Assembly: GCF_003865135.1 (NCBI RefSeq)
Contig: NZ_BHZC01000001.1
Location: 3,720,001 to 3,784,000 of the forward strand
Direction of reading: 5' to 3'
DNA from: Streptomyces chrestomyceticus JCM 4735
GTDB taxonomy: Bacteria > Actinomycetota > Actinomycetes > Streptomycetales > Streptomycetaceae
Length of the DNA stretch: 64,000 nt
Shown: in pieces, positions 10,073-19,657 of the stretch
Layout: every line of letters starts with the position of its first letter
Numbering within the stretch: position 1 is the first letter of the stretch
The notes under the pieces: generated by a model
The model's input: only the letters and a program-made list of their open reading frames with translations
What the model was told of the DNA's origin: nothing
The model's database searches: none
Program-made: the position numbers and the translations under genes

Positions 10073-10927
10073 TCAGCCCGCGGCGCGCTCGGCCGCCTCG
10101 ACGACGTTGACCAGAAGCTGGGCACGCGTCATCGGGCCGACGCCGCCCGGGTTCGGGGAGATCCAGGCCGCGACCTCGGCGACGCCGGGGTGCACATCGC
10201 CGACGATCTTGCCGTGCTCGTCGCGGCTGACACCGACGTCCAGCACGGCCGCGCCCGGCTTGACGTCCTCGGGCTTGATGATGTGCGGCACACCGGCGGC
10301 CGCCACCACGATGTCGGCCTGCTTGAGCTGCGCGGCCAGGTCACGGGTGCCGGTGTGGCACTGGGTGACGGTGGCGTTCTCGGACTTGCGGGTCAGCAGC
10401 AGCGGGATCGAGCGCCCGACGGTGATGCCGCGGCCGACCACGACCACGTGCGCCCCGTTGATCGTCACGCCGTGGTGGCGGAGGAGCTGGATGATGCCGT
10501 ACGGGGTGCAGGGCAGCGGCCCCTCGATGCCCAGGACCAGGCGGCCCAGGCTCACCGGGTGCAGGCCGTCGGCGTCCTTGGCCGGGTCCATCAGCTCCAG
10601 GACGCGGTTGGTGTCGATGCCCTTGGGGAGCGGGAGTTGGACGATGTAGCCGGTGCAGGCCGGGTCCTCGTTCAGCTCCCGTACGACGGCCTCGATCTCC
10701 TCCTGCGTGGCGGTGTCCGGCAGTTCCTTCTGGATGGAGGCGATGCCGACCTGGGCGCAGTCGCGGTGCTTGCCGTTGACGTACCAGCGGCTGCCCGGGT
10801 CGTCGCCGACCAGCAGGGTGCCGAGTCCGGGAGTCACGCCCCGGGCCTTCAGTGCCTCCACGCGGACGGCGAGTTCGGACTTGATCGCGGCGGCGGTGGC
10901 CTTGCCATCGAGAATCTGGGCGCTCAT
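10073..10927 (-). CDS. folD: Bifunctional methylenetetrahydrofolate dehydrogenase/methenyltetrahydrofolate cyclohydrolase FolD
   Basis: 284 residues, the usual length. It interconverts 5,10-methylene-THF and 10-formyl-THF, supplying one-carbon units for the PurN and PurH steps encoded a few kilobases away. Visible motifs: the cyclohydrolase/dehydrogenase region around [17 protein letters not shown], where the catalytic Lys sits, the PLPKGID block ([13 protein letters not shown]), the cofactor motif [17 protein letters not shown], and the C-terminal [16 protein letters not shown]. The ATG at 10927 begins [19 protein letters not shown], a standard FolD start. The DUF3017 gene follows at once on the same strand. 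Confidence 0.97.
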   Translation of the reverse strand: MSAQILDGKATAAAIKSELAVRVEALKARGVTPGLGTLLVGDDPGSRWYVNGKHRDCAQVGIASIQKELPDTATQEEIEAVVRELNEDPACTGYIVQLPLPKGIDTNRVLELMDPAKDADGLHPVSLGRLVLGIEGPLPCTPYGIIQLLRHHGVTINGAHVVVVGRGITVGRSIPLLLTRKSENATVTQCHTGTRDLAAQLKQADIVVAAAGVPHIIKPEDVKPGAAVLDVGVSRDEHGKIVGDVHPGVAEVAAWISPNPGGVGPMTRAQLLVNVVEAAERAAG

Positions 10928-11032
10928 ACCCCCATCTTCCCGGATGGAGCCTGCCCCGTTCCAATCAGGGCGGGCTATCGGGGCGCGCTATGGCCGCTGA
11001 CAAGAGTGATGACCGGAGATGACCGAAATGAA

Positions 11033-11100
11033 ATTGCGCAATCGATCATTGCACTTGCACAACACCTGTCCCCCTTGACTGGACAAGAATATTGCGCAAC
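11033..11100. promoter_or_regulatory. Pair of TTGCGCAA palindromes upstream of the RDD gene
   Basis: ATTGCGCAAT at 11033-11042 (a perfect 10-base palindrome) and ATTGCGCAAC at 11091-11100 lie 58 bases apart. Partial copies (ATTGCAC, TTGCACAAC) lie between them. The stretch is unusually AT-rich for this chromosome and sits between the divergent folD and RDD genes. It is probably a promoter region bound by a dimeric regulator with looping or cooperative binding; the regulator is unknown. Confidence 0.5.
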
Positions 11101-11217
11101 TAGAAAGATTGCCGCTCAGTGCCGCAGGCATCATCGGGGGGCGGGCCACTGATCCCAAGGTTTCCTCCGAGCACGCCCTGCCGTCCCCCACTGAACACCA
11201 ACGGAGGAAACCAGCCA

Positions 11218-12006
11218 ATGAGCTTTGGCGATCCGAACAATCCCTACGGCCAGCCGCAGGGGCAGCCCAACCCGTACGGCCAGCCGCCCCAGGCGCCGCA
11301 GGCCCAGCCGGGGTACGGCTACCCGCAGCAGGCACAGCCCCAGCCGGGCTACGGCTACCCGCAGCAGGCCCCGCCGCAGCCGCAGGCCCCGTACGGCCAG
11401 CCGCCGCAGGTGCCCCAGCAGCAGGCGTACGGCTACCCGCAGCAGGGTTCCCCGTACGGCCAGCAGTCCGGAATGCCGGGCATGGGCGGGCCGCAGCCCT
11501 ACGCGAGCTGGGGTGCGCGGGTCGGTGCGGCGCTGCTGGACGGTCTGATCATCGGGGTCGTCCCGACGATCCTGTACATCATCGCGGCCGTCGTGACCGC
11601 CAACACGGTGACCCAGGTGACGCGGCCGGACACGTCCTACTGCGGCACCGACTACCAGTGCATCTCGGACGCCTACAGCAGCGCCAACAGCTCCGTCGGC
11701 AGCACGCCCGCCCTGGCGCTCATCCTCATCTCGATCGCCGGACTGATCACGCTCGCCGGCGGCCTCTTCATGATCGCCAAGGAAGGCTCCACCGGTCAGA
11801 CCCCGGGCAAGAAGGCCCTGAACATCCGCGTCGTGCGCGAGGCGACCGGACAGCCGCTCGGCTTCGGCCTGGCCCTGGGGCGCAAGCTCTGCCACGTGGT
11901 GGACGGCCCGCTGTGCGGTCTCGGCTACTGGTGGCCGCTGTGGGACGAGAAGTCCCAGACGTTCGCGGACAAGATCGTCAGCACCGTGGTCGTCCGTACT
12001 CAGTAG
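11218..12006 (+). CDS. RDD family membrane protein with Gln/Pro/Tyr repeat N-terminus
   Basis: 262 residues from an ATG with GGAGGAAA at ideal distance. The first ~100 residues are low-complexity repeats of the type P-Y-G-Q-P-P-Q and G-Y-G-Y-P-Q-Q. An RDD domain follows: YASWGARVGAALLDGLIIGV opens membrane segment 1, a second segment lies near TPALALILISIAGLITLAGG, and the conserved GQTPGKKALNIRVVRE and WPLWDEKSQTFADKI blocks close the domain. RDD proteins include transporters and membrane proteins of uncertain role. A hairpin terminator follows, and a second membrane protein with the same kind of N-terminus is encoded just downstream. Confidence 0.9.
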   Translation: MSFGDPNNPYGQPQGQPNPYGQPPQAPQAQPGYGYPQQAQPQPGYGYPQQAPPQPQAPYGQPPQVPQQQAYGYPQQGSPYGQQSGMPGMGGPQPYASWGARVGAALLDGLIIGVVPTILYIIAAVVTANTVTQVTRPDTSYCGTDYQCISDAYSSANSSVGSTPALALILISIAGLITLAGGLFMIAKEGSTGQTPGKKALNIRVVREATGQPLGFGLALGRKLCHVVDGPLCGLGYWWPLWDEKSQTFADKIVSTVVVRTQ

Positions 12007-12035
12007 GACTCCGTACGGCAGCTCATCCAGCACTG

Positions 12036-12068
12036 GGCCCCCTGGCGCGAAAATGGCGCGAGGGGGCC
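12036..12068 (+). terminator. Hairpin terminator behind the RDD gene
   Basis: GGCCCCCT pairs with AGGGGGCC, with a second short GCGC-rich stem inside. It lies 30 bases past the RDD stop codon and separates this gene from the next membrane protein gene. Confidence 0.6.
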
Positions 12069-12171
12069 TTCGCCGCCCCTTAGGCTCTTACCGATCTCTT
12101 ACTTCACCCGGGACCGCCGGAACCGTGCATGACCGGCTGACACCAGGTCACACCGCTCGAAGGACACGCCC

Positions 12172-12765
12172 GTGAGCTATCCGAACCAGAACCCCTACGG
12201 TCCGCCGCAGGGGCCGCCCCAGGGGCCGCCCCAGCCCCAGTACGGCTACCCGCAGCAGCAGCCGATGCAGCCTCAGCAGCCGTACGCGCCCTTCCCGGCC
12301 GGTCCCATGGGCCCCGGCGGCATGCCCGGCATACCCGTGCCGCACCAGATGCCCGGCAGCACCAAGGCGGCCCGGGTCATGCTGTTCGTCCTCGCCGGGA
12401 TCACCGTGCTCGGCATCATCGGGGTGACCGTCGCGCTGAACCAGTTCAGCAGCGCTTCCGCCCAGTACAACGGTTTCAGCGGGGACGCCGACAGCATGTT
12501 CGCCATCGGCAAGGGCGCGATGGTCTTCGTCATGATCCTTCAGGCGGCCTACGCGGCGGTCGCGCTGGTGCTCGCGCTCCAGTTCTCCAAGGGGGCCAAC
12601 GGCATCCGTATCGGCACCATCATCTTCGGGTCCGTGTCGGTCCTGTGCAGCATTCCGTTCGCCATCGCGATCTACGGCATCCCGAGCTTCGTGCTGTCCA
12701 TCCTCGTCATCGTCTTCGCGGCGAAGCAGGAAAGCCAGGCGTGGTTCACCCGCCCCCGGTACTGA
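12172..12765 (+). CDS. Membrane protein with Gln/Pro-rich N-terminus
   Basis: 197 residues from a GTG with AAGGA upstream. The N-terminal 60 residues are Pro/Gln/Gly/Tyr-rich (YGYPQQQPMQPQQPYAPF). Four membrane segments follow (VMLFVLAGITVLGIIGVTVAL, AMVFVMILQAAYAAVALVLAL, GTIIFGSVSVLCSIPFAIAI, FVLSILVIVFAA). I do not recognise a family. The similar N-terminal repeats suggest that this protein and the RDD protein upstream share a location or partner. Function unknown. Confidence 0.75.
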   Translation: MSYPNQNPYGPPQGPPQGPPQPQYGYPQQQPMQPQQPYAPFPAGPMGPGGMPGIPVPHQMPGSTKAARVMLFVLAGITVLGIIGVTVALNQFSSASAQYNGFSGDADSMFAIGKGAMVFVMILQAAYAAVALVLALQFSKGANGIRIGTIIFGSVSVLCSIPFAIAIYGIPSFVLSILVIVFAAKQESQAWFTRPRY

Positions 12766-12800
12766 CCTTCCCGGTCCGGCCGGGCACCCGCCCGGCGCAC

Positions 12801-12846
12801 GCCGAAAGGCCCGCCCCCGCGTGCTGCGGGAGACGGGCCTTTCGGC
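12801..12846. terminator. Bidirectional terminator between convergent genes
   Basis: GCCGAAAGGCCCG pairs with CGGGCCTTTCGGC around a 20-base centre that itself folds (CCCGC/GCGGG). It lies between the plus-strand membrane protein gene and the minus-strand purH, so it can end both transcripts. Confidence 0.8.
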
Positions 12847-12863
12847 CGTTCAGGACCCGGTGA

Positions 12864-14423
12864 TCAGTGGAAGAAGTGCCGGGTACCGGTCAGGTACATC
12901 GTCACGCCCGCGGCCTTCGCCGCCTCGATCACCTGCTCGTCACGGACCGAACCGCCGGGCTGCGCGACAGCCTTGACGCCCGCCTCCAGCAGCACCTCCA
13001 GACCGTCCGGGAACGGGAAGAACGCGTCGGAGGCGGCGTAGGAACCGCGCGCCCGCTCCTCGCCCGCCCGCTGCACGGCCAGCTTCGCCGAGTCCACCCG
13101 GTTGACCTGGCCCATGCCGACGCCGACCGTGGCACCGTCCTTGGCCAGCAGGATCGCGTTGGACTTCACGGCGCGCGACGCCCGCCAGGCGAAGGCCAGT
13201 TCGGCCAGCTCGGCGTCGGACAGCGCCTCGCCGGCCGCCAGCGTCCAGTTGGCCGGGTCGTCGCCCTCGGCCTGGAGGACGTCCTTGACCTGGGCCAGGC
13301 CGCCGCCGTCGATCGGCTTGAACTCGGCCGGTGGCTGCGGGCCCTCGGGGCAGCGCAGCACCCGGATGTTCTTCTTGCGGGCCAGCACCTCGACGGCGCC
13401 GTCCTCGTAGTCCGGGGCCACGATGACCTCGGTGAAGATCTCCGCGACCTGCTCGGCCATCGCCACGGACACCGGGCGGTTGACGGCGATGACGCCGCCG
13501 AAGGCGGACAGCGAGTCGCAGGCGTGCGCCTTGCGGTGCGCCTCGGCGACATCCGTGCCGATCGCGATGCCGCACGGGTTGGCGTGCTTGATGATGGCCA
13601 CGCAGGGCTCGGCGTGGTCGTACGCGGCCCGGCGCGCGGCGTCGGTGTCCGTGTAGTTGTTGTACGACATCTCCTTGCCGTGCAGTTGCTCGGCCTCGGC
13701 AAGGCCGCCGCAGCCGCCGGTGTAGAGCGCTGCCGCCTGGTGCGGGTTCTCGCCGTAGCGCAGCACGTTCTTGCGCTCGTACGTCACGCCGAGGAAGCCG
13801 GGGAACTCGCCGCCGTCACCCGCGTAGTCACCCGCGAACCAGGAGGCCACGGCCACGTCGTACTCGGCGGTGTGCCGGAACGCTTCGGCGGCCAGCCGCC
13901 TGCGCTCCTGAAGGTCGAAGCCGCCGTCCGCGACGCTCTTGAGCACGTCCGGGTAGCGGTCCGGGTTGACGACGACGGCGACCGACGGGTGGTTCTTGGC
14001 GGCGGCGCGCACCATCGAGGGGCCGCCGATGTCGATCTGCTCCACGCAGGCGTCCGGCTCGGCGCCGGAGGCCACGGTGTCGCCGAAGGGGTAGAGGTTG
14101 ACGACCACCAGGTCGAACGGCTCCACGCCCAGCTCGTCGAGCTGCCGCCGGTGGTCCTCCAGCCGCAGGTCGGCGAGGATGCCCGCGTGCACCTTCGGGT
14201 GCAGCGTCTTGACCCGGCCGTCCAGGCACTCGGGGAAGCCGGTCAGCTCCTCGACCTTGGTCACCGGGACCCCGGCCGCCGCGATCTTCGCGGCCGTCGA
14301 GCCCGTCGAGACGAGCCGGACGCCCGCCGCGTGCAGCCCCTGGGCCAGTTCTTCGAGGCCCGTCTTGTCGTAGACGCTGACCAGCGCCCGGCGTACGGGC
14401 CGCTTCGTTGCTTCGGCGGTCAC
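12864..14423 (-). CDS. purH: Bifunctional AICAR transformylase / IMP cyclohydrolase PurH
   Basis: 519 residues. Performs the last two steps of purine synthesis (AICAR to FAICAR to IMP), using 10-formyl-THF. The N-terminal MGS-like cyclohydrolase domain begins [20 protein letters not shown] and includes [19 protein letters not shown]. The transformylase domain contains [22 protein letters not shown] and [10 protein letters not shown], and the end is GTRHFFH. It starts with GTG, sharing four bases (GTGA) with the stop of purN upstream, so the two are translationally coupled. A bidirectional terminator follows. Confidence 0.97.
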   Translation of the reverse strand: MTAEATKRPVRRALVSVYDKTGLEELAQGLHAAGVRLVSTGSTAAKIAAAGVPVTKVEELTGFPECLDGRVKTLHPKVHAGILADLRLEDHRRQLDELGVEPFDLVVVNLYPFGDTVASGAEPDACVEQIDIGGPSMVRAAAKNHPSVAVVVNPDRYPDVLKSVADGGFDLQERRRLAAEAFRHTAEYDVAVASWFAGDYAGDGGEFPGFLGVTYERKNVLRYGENPHQAAALYTGGCGGLAEAEQLHGKEMSYNNYTDTDAARRAAYDHAEPCVAIIKHANPCGIAIGTDVAEAHRKAHACDSLSAFGGVIAVNRPVSVAMAEQVAEIFTEVIVAPDYEDGAVEVLARKKNIRVLRCPEGPQPPAEFKPIDGGGLAQVKDVLQAEGDDPANWTLAAGEALSDAELAELAFAWRASRAVKSNAILLAKDGATVGVGMGQVNRVDSAKLAVQRAGEERARGSYAASDAFFPFPDGLEVLLEAGVKAVAQPGGSVRDEQVIEAAKAAGVTMYLTGTRHFFH

Positions 14424-15073
14424 GGGATCAGTACCTTTCGTCCCTCAATGCGGTAGCCGTGCCGGGCCAGCAGCCCCACGACCTCGACGAGCAGCTTGCG
14501 CTCGACTTCCTTGATGCGCTCGTGCAGCGCGGATTCGTCGTCCTCGCCCCGGATCTCGACCACACCCTGGGCGATGACCGGGCCGGTGTCGACGCCGTCG
14601 TCGACGAAGTGGACGGTGCACCCGGTGACCTTGGCGCCGTACGCGAGCGCGTCGCGCACGCCGTGGGCCCCGGGAAAACTCGGCAGCAGGGCCGGATGCG
14701 TATTGACGATCCGGTCGCCGTAGCGGGCGAGGAATTCGGCGCCCAGGATCTTCATGAAGCCCGCCGAGACGACGAGGTCGGGCTCGTGGGCGGCGGTCGC
14801 CTCGGTGAGCGCGCGGTCCCAGGCGGCCCGGTCTGTGTGGTCCTTGACCCGGCAGACGAAGGTGGGCAGGCCGGCCCGCTCGGCGCGCTCCAGGCCGGCG
14901 ATGCCGTCCCGGTCGGCGCCGACGGCCACCACCTCCGCCCCGTACGCGGCAACGCCCTCGGCGGCGATGGCGTCGAGCAGCGCCTGAAGGTTCGTCCCGG
15001 AACCGGAGACGAGCACGACGACACGGGCCGGGGAGGCGGCGGGAACGGCGTAGGACGGGGAAGCGGAGGCCAC
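14420..15073 (-). CDS. purN: Phosphoribosylglycinamide formyltransferase PurN
   Basis: 217 residues if started at the GTG at 15073, which has GAAAGAG upstream and yields [10 protein letters not shown] before the conserved opening [20 protein letters not shown]. The frame is open further upstream, but that part is not PurN-like. It transfers a formyl group from 10-formyl-THF to GAR. Catalytic Asn, His and Asp are visible in [20 protein letters not shown] and [15 protein letters not shown]. It overlaps purH by four bases. The 260 bases upstream are shared with the divergent gene at 15336. Confidence 0.95.
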   Translation of the reverse strand: MASASPSYAVPAASPARVVVLVSGSGTNLQALLDAIAAEGVAAYGAEVVAVGADRDGIAGLERAERAGLPTFVCRVKDHTDRAAWDRALTEATAAHEPDLVVSAGFMKILGAEFLARYGDRIVNTHPALLPSFPGAHGVRDALAYGAKVTGCTVHFVDDGVDTGPVIAQGVVEIRGEDDESALHERIKEVERKLLVEVVGLLARHGYRIEGRKVLIP

Positions 15074-15335
15074 GGCGGGACTCTTTCTCGCGCGGTGCTG
15101 CTGTACGGCGGTATGCGTGTTGTGCGGTCGTACAAAACCGGGGGTAGCCGAAAACCGGGGAACCCTACGAAGGCGCCGACCGTCAGCAACGATACCGGCA
15201 CACCGCGCGGCCCCCACGGGACGGGGGCGCACGCGAGAGGTAGCGTCGGGCGTGAGAACGCACGCTGTTCGTGGTATCCGCCCGCCCGGCCACCCGTCGG
15301 ACGTACGGACGAGACAAGGGGAAGACACACTCCAG

Positions 15336-16394
15336 ATGCCGGACCGACGCCGCCGCGCGGCCCTCCTCCTCCCTCTCCCGGCCACCGCCGGGGGGTGCCC
15401 CCAGCCCTCCGTCGCGCCCGGGCCGGTGCTGCTGCGCGAGCGCAAGCCGTCCTCCGATCCGGCGGGGGCGGGCGCTCCGGATTCGTCGGGCTCGTCCGGC
15501 TCGTCCGGTCCGTCGGGCTCGTCCGGGGGGCCGGCCAGGGAGCGGGCTCATTCCCACCCCTCCGGCTCCTCCGGCTCCTCCGGTCAGGAAACGGGAGGGC
15601 AGGACGGGAACGGACAGGGCGGAAGCGACCGGGGCGGAAGCGGTCAGGACGGCCGGGACCGTGACAATCCGTTCGCGCCGCCGCCCGCCGACGCTCCCGA
15701 GCAGCCGTGGCAGCCCCGCGGCCACGGCCAGGACCAGGACGGCGACCAGGACGGGCCGGGCGACCGGCAGCAGCCCTCCTGGGGCAATCAGTGGAGCAGC
15801 CGGCAGCCGGGCCGCCAGGGCGGCGGCTTCGGTACGCGCCAGAGCGGCCGCAACAGCCAGCAGCAGCCCGGCGGCCAGGGCGGCCCCGGAAGCTCCGGCG
15901 GGCTGCGCTGGGACCCGACCGACCCCGCGCAGCGCCGCGCGCGCTACGCACTGCTCGCCGGTATGTGGGGCTTCTTCTTCGTGCTGTTCAACCTGCCGGA
16001 GATCGCGCTGCTGCTGGCGACGCTCGCCCTGTACTGGGGCGTCAGCTCCCTGCGCGCCAAGGCGGCGCGTACGGGCAATGGCGCGCGGCCCGGCAGCGCG
16101 CGCGCCACGGCCGCCGATGTCTCGGGCCAGGCCCCGTCCCGTACGGACTCCGGCGCGTCCACCGCGGGCGGCACCCCGCCCGTCTCCACCCGTCCGCAGA
16201 CGACGGCCGCGGTCGCCGGCCTGGTCACCGCCTCGCTGGCGCTGGCCATGGTGGCGGCCACCTACACCGTCCAGCTCGTCTACCGCGACTACTTCACCTG
16301 CGTGAACGACGCCCTGACCCGGTCCGCCCAGCACTCCTGCGAGAAGCTGCTCCCCGAGCAGCTCCGCCCGCTGCTCGGGGCGGAGCAGGAGTAG
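15336..16394 (+). CDS. Low-complexity membrane protein
   Basis: 352 residues from the ATG at 15336, with AAGGGGAAG about 12 bases upstream. The start is uncertain because the first ~230 residues are low complexity: Ser-Gly-Ser runs, then Gly/Gln/Asp-rich sequence, then NPFAPPPADAPEQPWQPRG. Two or three membrane segments follow (YALLAGMWGFFFVLFNLPEIALLLATLALYW split into two, and AAVAGLVTASLALAMVAATY), then an outer tail with two cysteines (FTCVNDALTRSAQHSCEKLL). No family recognised. It is divergent from purN and convergent with the DUF6350 gene. Confidence 0.7.
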   Translation: MPDRRRRAALLLPLPATAGGCPQPSVAPGPVLLRERKPSSDPAGAGAPDSSGSSGSSGPSGSSGGPARERAHSHPSGSSGSSGQETGGQDGNGQGGSDRGGSGQDGRDRDNPFAPPPADAPEQPWQPRGHGQDQDGDQDGPGDRQQPSWGNQWSSRQPGRQGGGFGTRQSGRNSQQQPGGQGGPGSSGGLRWDPTDPAQRRARYALLAGMWGFFFVLFNLPEIALLLATLALYWGVSSLRAKAARTGNGARPGSARATAADVSGQAPSRTDSGASTAGGTPPVSTRPQTTAAVAGLVTASLALAMVAATYTVQLVYRDYFTCVNDALTRSAQHSCEKLLPEQLRPLLGAEQE

Positions 16395-16438
16395 CCGGGC
16401 CGGGGGCCGGATGCCGCGTATCCGTACCCCGCTTCCCT

Positions 16439-16470
16439 CTCAGCCGCCGCCCCTGGGGTCGGCGGCTGAG
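16439..16470. terminator. Hairpin terminator overlapping the DUF6350 stop codon
   Basis: CTCAGCCGCCG pairs with CGGCGGCTGAG, an 11-base perfect stem. The minus-strand gene's final codons and TGA lie inside the hairpin, and the plus-strand gene ends 44 bases before it, so it can serve both convergent genes. Confidence 0.7.
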
Positions 16471-18365
16471 GTGTTTCCGGGGAGCGAAGGGTGCCCCATG
16501 ACCTCCTCATGGGACGGTGCGGCGGGTTCGAAGGCGGTCATCAGGCCGCCGGAGGAGGCCCGGAGCGCCGACCAGCGGGCCCGGCGGGTGCTGGCGTCGT
16601 GCCAGGGGGCGGGCGGGGGTGACACGGGTGAGGGCGTCGGAGGCACGGGGTCCATGGGCGGCGGAGTTCGCGGACCCGGGTGCCCGCAGCCGTACGGAGC
16701 GAAGCTGCCGGCCGTACGCGTACGGCGGTGCCGGGCCCGGTGACGGGGCGGCCGGGCGACCTGCTGTACGGCCCGCTTCCTGGCCCGGCGGACCGTGCGC
16801 CGCAGCGCGGCCCAGCAGAAGCGGCAGGCGGCCCCCGTCCACCGTCCGGCGGCACGGAGGACCGCCAGGCCGAGCCGCTTGCCCCCGCGCCACAGCCGCT
16901 TGCGGAGCTTCTCGCGCGGCGTCCGTACGGGCTTCGGCGGGCGCGGCACACCGCGCAGCCACCAAGCCCGCGCGACGAGAGCGCCCGGAACGCCGACGAG
17001 CACCGTCCAGCTCAGCGCCGCCAGCCCCGTCTGCCACCAACTGGGCCCGAAGCGGGCCAGCGCCGCGGTGCCCAGCGCGCCGCCCGCCAGTCCGGCGAGC
17101 AGCGCCGACGCCGCCGCACAGCCGAGTGCGGCGAGCCCGGCGGCCGCGGCCGTACCGCGCCAGCCGGTCCACTCCGGGTCCGCCGTCGTGGGCGGGGCGG
17201 GGGTGACGTCGGCCGTTGGGTCCGTTCCGGGCGAGGTGCCGGCCCGTGAGGCGGCCGCGTACGCCTTCGCGGGCAGCGCGGCGTACCGGGCCAGCGCCAC
17301 GCCGACGGCGAGCGGCACCGCGGCGGTCAGCCAGTGCAGCGGACCGGTGCCGCCCGCGTCCGGGACCATGCCGAGCAGCGGGAAGTGCGGCAGGGCCGGA
17401 TACCCGGCGGCTGCGAGCGGGCCGACCGTGCTGCCGGCGCCGAGCGTGAAGCCGGGGCCGAGCCCGTACGCCACTCCCCACACGACGGTGTTCGGCAGCA
17501 GTACGAGGCTGAGCAGCAGCACGGTGCACCGGCCCGCCCAGTCGTGGGTGAGCCCGAGGAATTCGGACCGGACCGTAGGCGCGTGCCAGCCGAGCGCGAG
17601 GAGCACCAGCAGCGCGCCGCACAGCAGCAGCGCCAGGAGGGCCGCGGCGCCCGCGCGCGCAGCAGTGGCCAGCCGACGGCCGCGCAGTGCGGCCCGCAGC
17701 CCGGTCGGCAGCATGTCGTAAGCGCGCTGGACCGGGCCGGGCAGCGGCTCGAAGGCGGCGGGCCCGAGAGAGTGCCAGGCCGCCACGGCCAGGGTCGCCA
17801 CGGCGACCAGCGGTACGTACAGCAGGGCACCGAGCGGCTCGACGCGCAGCGGGCCCGTCGAGGCGTACAGCAGGGCGGCGGCAGCGACCAGCAGATATCC
17901 CGTCAGCAGCCAGCCGAGCAGTTGGCGGGGCGTGGGTTCCGGGTCGATGTCCTCGGGGTGGAGGAGGAGGCCGGGGCCGGCGGATTTCGGGGGGTGGGCA
18001 AGCTGCGGCGGCACTTCGAGGACGTGCCGGGCGGACCGGTACAGCAGCCACAGGGGCAGGGCCATCAGGAGCAACGGCGTCACGGCGACGGGCGACGCGC
18101 CGCCGGAGGCGGCCACGGTCCGTACGAGGTCGCCGCCGTGGGCGAGGAACCACAGGTCGGCGGCGAGGTGCAGGGCGCGCGACGGGTCGGTGTCCGGGTA
18201 GGGGGAGGCCACCCAGAGCAGCAGTACCGCGACGGCGAAGGCCCCGAGCCCGAGCCCCGCCGCGAGCACTCCGCCGAGGAAGGCGGTGCCGAGCGCGGAG
18301 GACCGCTGGGTGGAGGCCCGGCCGCGCGACGACAACGTCGGGCCGCGGTCGGTCAATTGGCTCAC
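16440..18365 (-). CDS. DUF6350 multi-pass membrane protein (PerM-like annotation in some genomes)
   Basis: 641 residues from the GTG at 18365 ([13 protein letters not shown]). The frame extends 22 codons further up without a better start. About ten to twelve hydrophobic segments are present, for example [57 protein letters not shown] and [20 protein letters not shown]. The C-terminal ~150 residues are basic and then Pro-rich. Size, topology and the location beside purN match the DUF6350 family of Streptomyces. A cell-division label is sometimes attached to it, but I see nothing here that proves it. Confidence 0.7.
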   Translation of the reverse strand: MSQLTDRGPTLSSRGRASTQRSSALGTAFLGGVLAAGLGLGAFAVAVLLLWVASPYPDTDPSRALHLAADLWFLAHGGDLVRTVAASGGASPVAVTPLLLMALPLWLLYRSARHVLEVPPQLAHPPKSAGPGLLLHPEDIDPEPTPRQLLGWLLTGYLLVAAAALLYASTGPLRVEPLGALLYVPLVAVATLAVAAWHSLGPAAFEPLPGPVQRAYDMLPTGLRAALRGRRLATAARAGAAALLALLLCGALLVLLALGWHAPTVRSEFLGLTHDWAGRCTVLLLSLVLLPNTVVWGVAYGLGPGFTLGAGSTVGPLAAAGYPALPHFPLLGMVPDAGGTGPLHWLTAAVPLAVGVALARYAALPAKAYAAASRAGTSPGTDPTADVTPAPPTTADPEWTGWRGTAAAAGLAALGCAAASALLAGLAGGALGTAALARFGPSWWQTGLAALSWTVLVGVPGALVARAWWLRGVPRPPKPVRTPREKLRKRLWRGGKRLGLAVLRAAGRWTGAACRFCWAALRRTVRRARKRAVQQVARPPRHRARHRRTRTAGSFAPYGCGHPGPRTPPPMDPVPPTPSPVSPPPAPWHDASTRRARWSALRASSGGLMTAFEPAAPSHEEVMGHPSLPGNTSAADPRGGG

Positions 18366-18452
18366 CCGGCCATGCTGCCAACAACACACGTTTCCGCCAT
18401 GGAGCAGGCAATTACCGGACGTGTCGCCCAATATATGCTTATGTACCTTTTC

Positions 18453-19547
18453 ATGTCGCCGCGACGTGTTGGACGTACGGGCCGCACCGGGCGTACGGGC
18501 CGTCCTGGACGTACGGGCAGCCTTGGCCGTATCGGGCGTCTCGGGCGCACGGGACGCCTCGGCCGTTCGGGGAAGGCCGCCGGAACCGCGACGGAGGCGC
18601 CCGACGCCCCATCAGAAGCGCCCTCTGTAGACCTTACTGACGACCCATCAGCGCCGGTAGAACATGCGCACCTCACCCCCGCAGCCGCCTTCGACGCCCT
18701 GTACGCCCGGCACGCGCACGACCTGACCCGCCAGGCGATCGTGCTCACCGGCCTGCCCCACCTCTCCCAGGAAGCCGTCGAACGGTCGTTCCAGGCGGCC
18801 TGGCAGCGCTGGCCCGAGATCGCGGTCGACCCCGACCCGGCGGGCCGGGTGCGCGCCATGGTGCACGAGTACGCGCTGTCGCCCTGGCACCGTATGCGCC
18901 CGAACCTGCGCGCCGGGCAGCGGCCGTCGCCCAGGGTGCCCGCCGCGCCGCCCGCCACTCCCCCGCAGCGCGCGCTGCGGGACGCCGTACTCAGCCTGCC
19001 TGCGGTGTACCGGCGGGCACTGCTCCTTCACGACGGGCTCGGTCTGGGCCTTAGTGAGACGGCGGCCGAGGTGGAGGCCAGTACGGCCGCGACGGCCGGG
19101 CGGCTGCTGCACGCGCGCCGAGCGCTGGCCGAGCGGGTGCCGGCCTTCGGCCTGGCAGCCGAGACGCCGGTACGTCAGCGGGAGATCCTGCGCGAACGGC
19201 TGGCCGGGCTGGCCGCCCTGTATCCGGTGGCGCCGCCTGCCGCCGAAGCCGTGCGCACGGGCGGCGAGCGGACGGTCAGCCGGATGACGCAGGGCGCGTT
19301 CGGGCTCACGGCCGTCATCGCGGCGGCCACGGCCTTCACCCTCGTCAACGAGGCGGCGGGCCCGCTGCCCGGCCGCCCCGAGGCCGGTCCCCCGGCCGTG
19401 TCCGCGTCCCCCACGCCCGGCGCGAAGGCCCGGGGCCCCCGTACGGAGCAGGCGAAGCACGCCCGTACGGGGCGGCAGACGGCGGCCGGTGGCCCGGTAC
19501 GGCGGAACGTGGTCCGGTCGGGGCTTCTCGCTCCGGAGGCGCGGTAG
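18453..19547 (+). CDS. Sigma-70-like protein with Arg-rich repeat N-terminus and C-terminal membrane segment
   Basis: 364 residues from the ATG at 18453 ([13 protein letters not shown]); an ATG 54 bases upstream is also in frame, and neither has a clear ribosome binding site. The N-terminus is a (GRTGRx)n repeat. Residues from [19 protein letters not shown] to about SPWHRMRP resemble sigma region 2, and [20 protein letters not shown] to [14 protein letters not shown] resembles region 4. A hydrophobic segment ([19 protein letters not shown]) and a basic tail follow. It may be an ECF-like factor or a degenerate, membrane-tethered relative. It stands alone, divergent from the DUF6350 gene. Confidence 0.65.
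   Translation: MSPRRVGRTGRTGRTGRPGRTGSLGRIGRLGRTGRLGRSGKAAGTATEAPDAPSEAPSVDLTDDPSAPVEHAHLTPAAAFDALYARHAHDLTRQAIVLTGLPHLSQEAVERSFQAAWQRWPEIAVDPDPAGRVRAMVHEYALSPWHRMRPNLRAGQRPSPRVPAAPPATPPQRALRDAVLSLPAVYRRALLLHDGLGLGLSETAAEVEASTAATAGRLLHARRALAERVPAFGLAAETPVRQREILRERLAGLAALYPVAPPAAEAVRTGGERTVSRMTQGAFGLTAVIAAATAFTLVNEAAGPLPGRPEAGPPAVSASPTPGAKARGPRTEQAKHARTGRQTAAGGPVRRNVVRSGLLAPEAR
18471..18578 (+). repeat. 18-bp degenerate tandem repeat, six copies
   Basis: Six consecutive 18-base units of the type GGACGTACGGGCCGCACC, GGGCGTACGGGCCGTCCT and so on. In the sigma-like frame they encode Gly-Arg-Thr-Gly-Arg-x hexapeptides. Copies 4 to 6 are more diverged. Confidence 0.75.
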
Positions 19548-19603
19548 CCGGGGGGCGGGGAGGCGGGGAAGGAGCGGGGGCAGGGCCAGGGAACGGGAAA
19601 AGG

Positions 19604-19640
19604 CGCGGGCCCGCACCCCCATGAGGGGTACGGGCCCGCG
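19604..19640. terminator. Bidirectional terminator between the sigma-like gene and sucD
   Basis: CGCGGGCCCG pairs with CGGGCCCGCG, with an inner CCCC/GGGG pairing in the loop. It lies between two convergent genes, 18 bases past the sucD stop. Confidence 0.75.
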
Positions 19641-19657
19641 TCCGACGCGTCGCGCGA

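Noticed and set aside
15480..15600. Short repeated TCCGGCTCGTCCGG units that could suggest an array
   Set aside because: They encode a Ser-Gly low-complexity stretch in a coding frame, with no spacers of uniform length, so they are not CRISPR.
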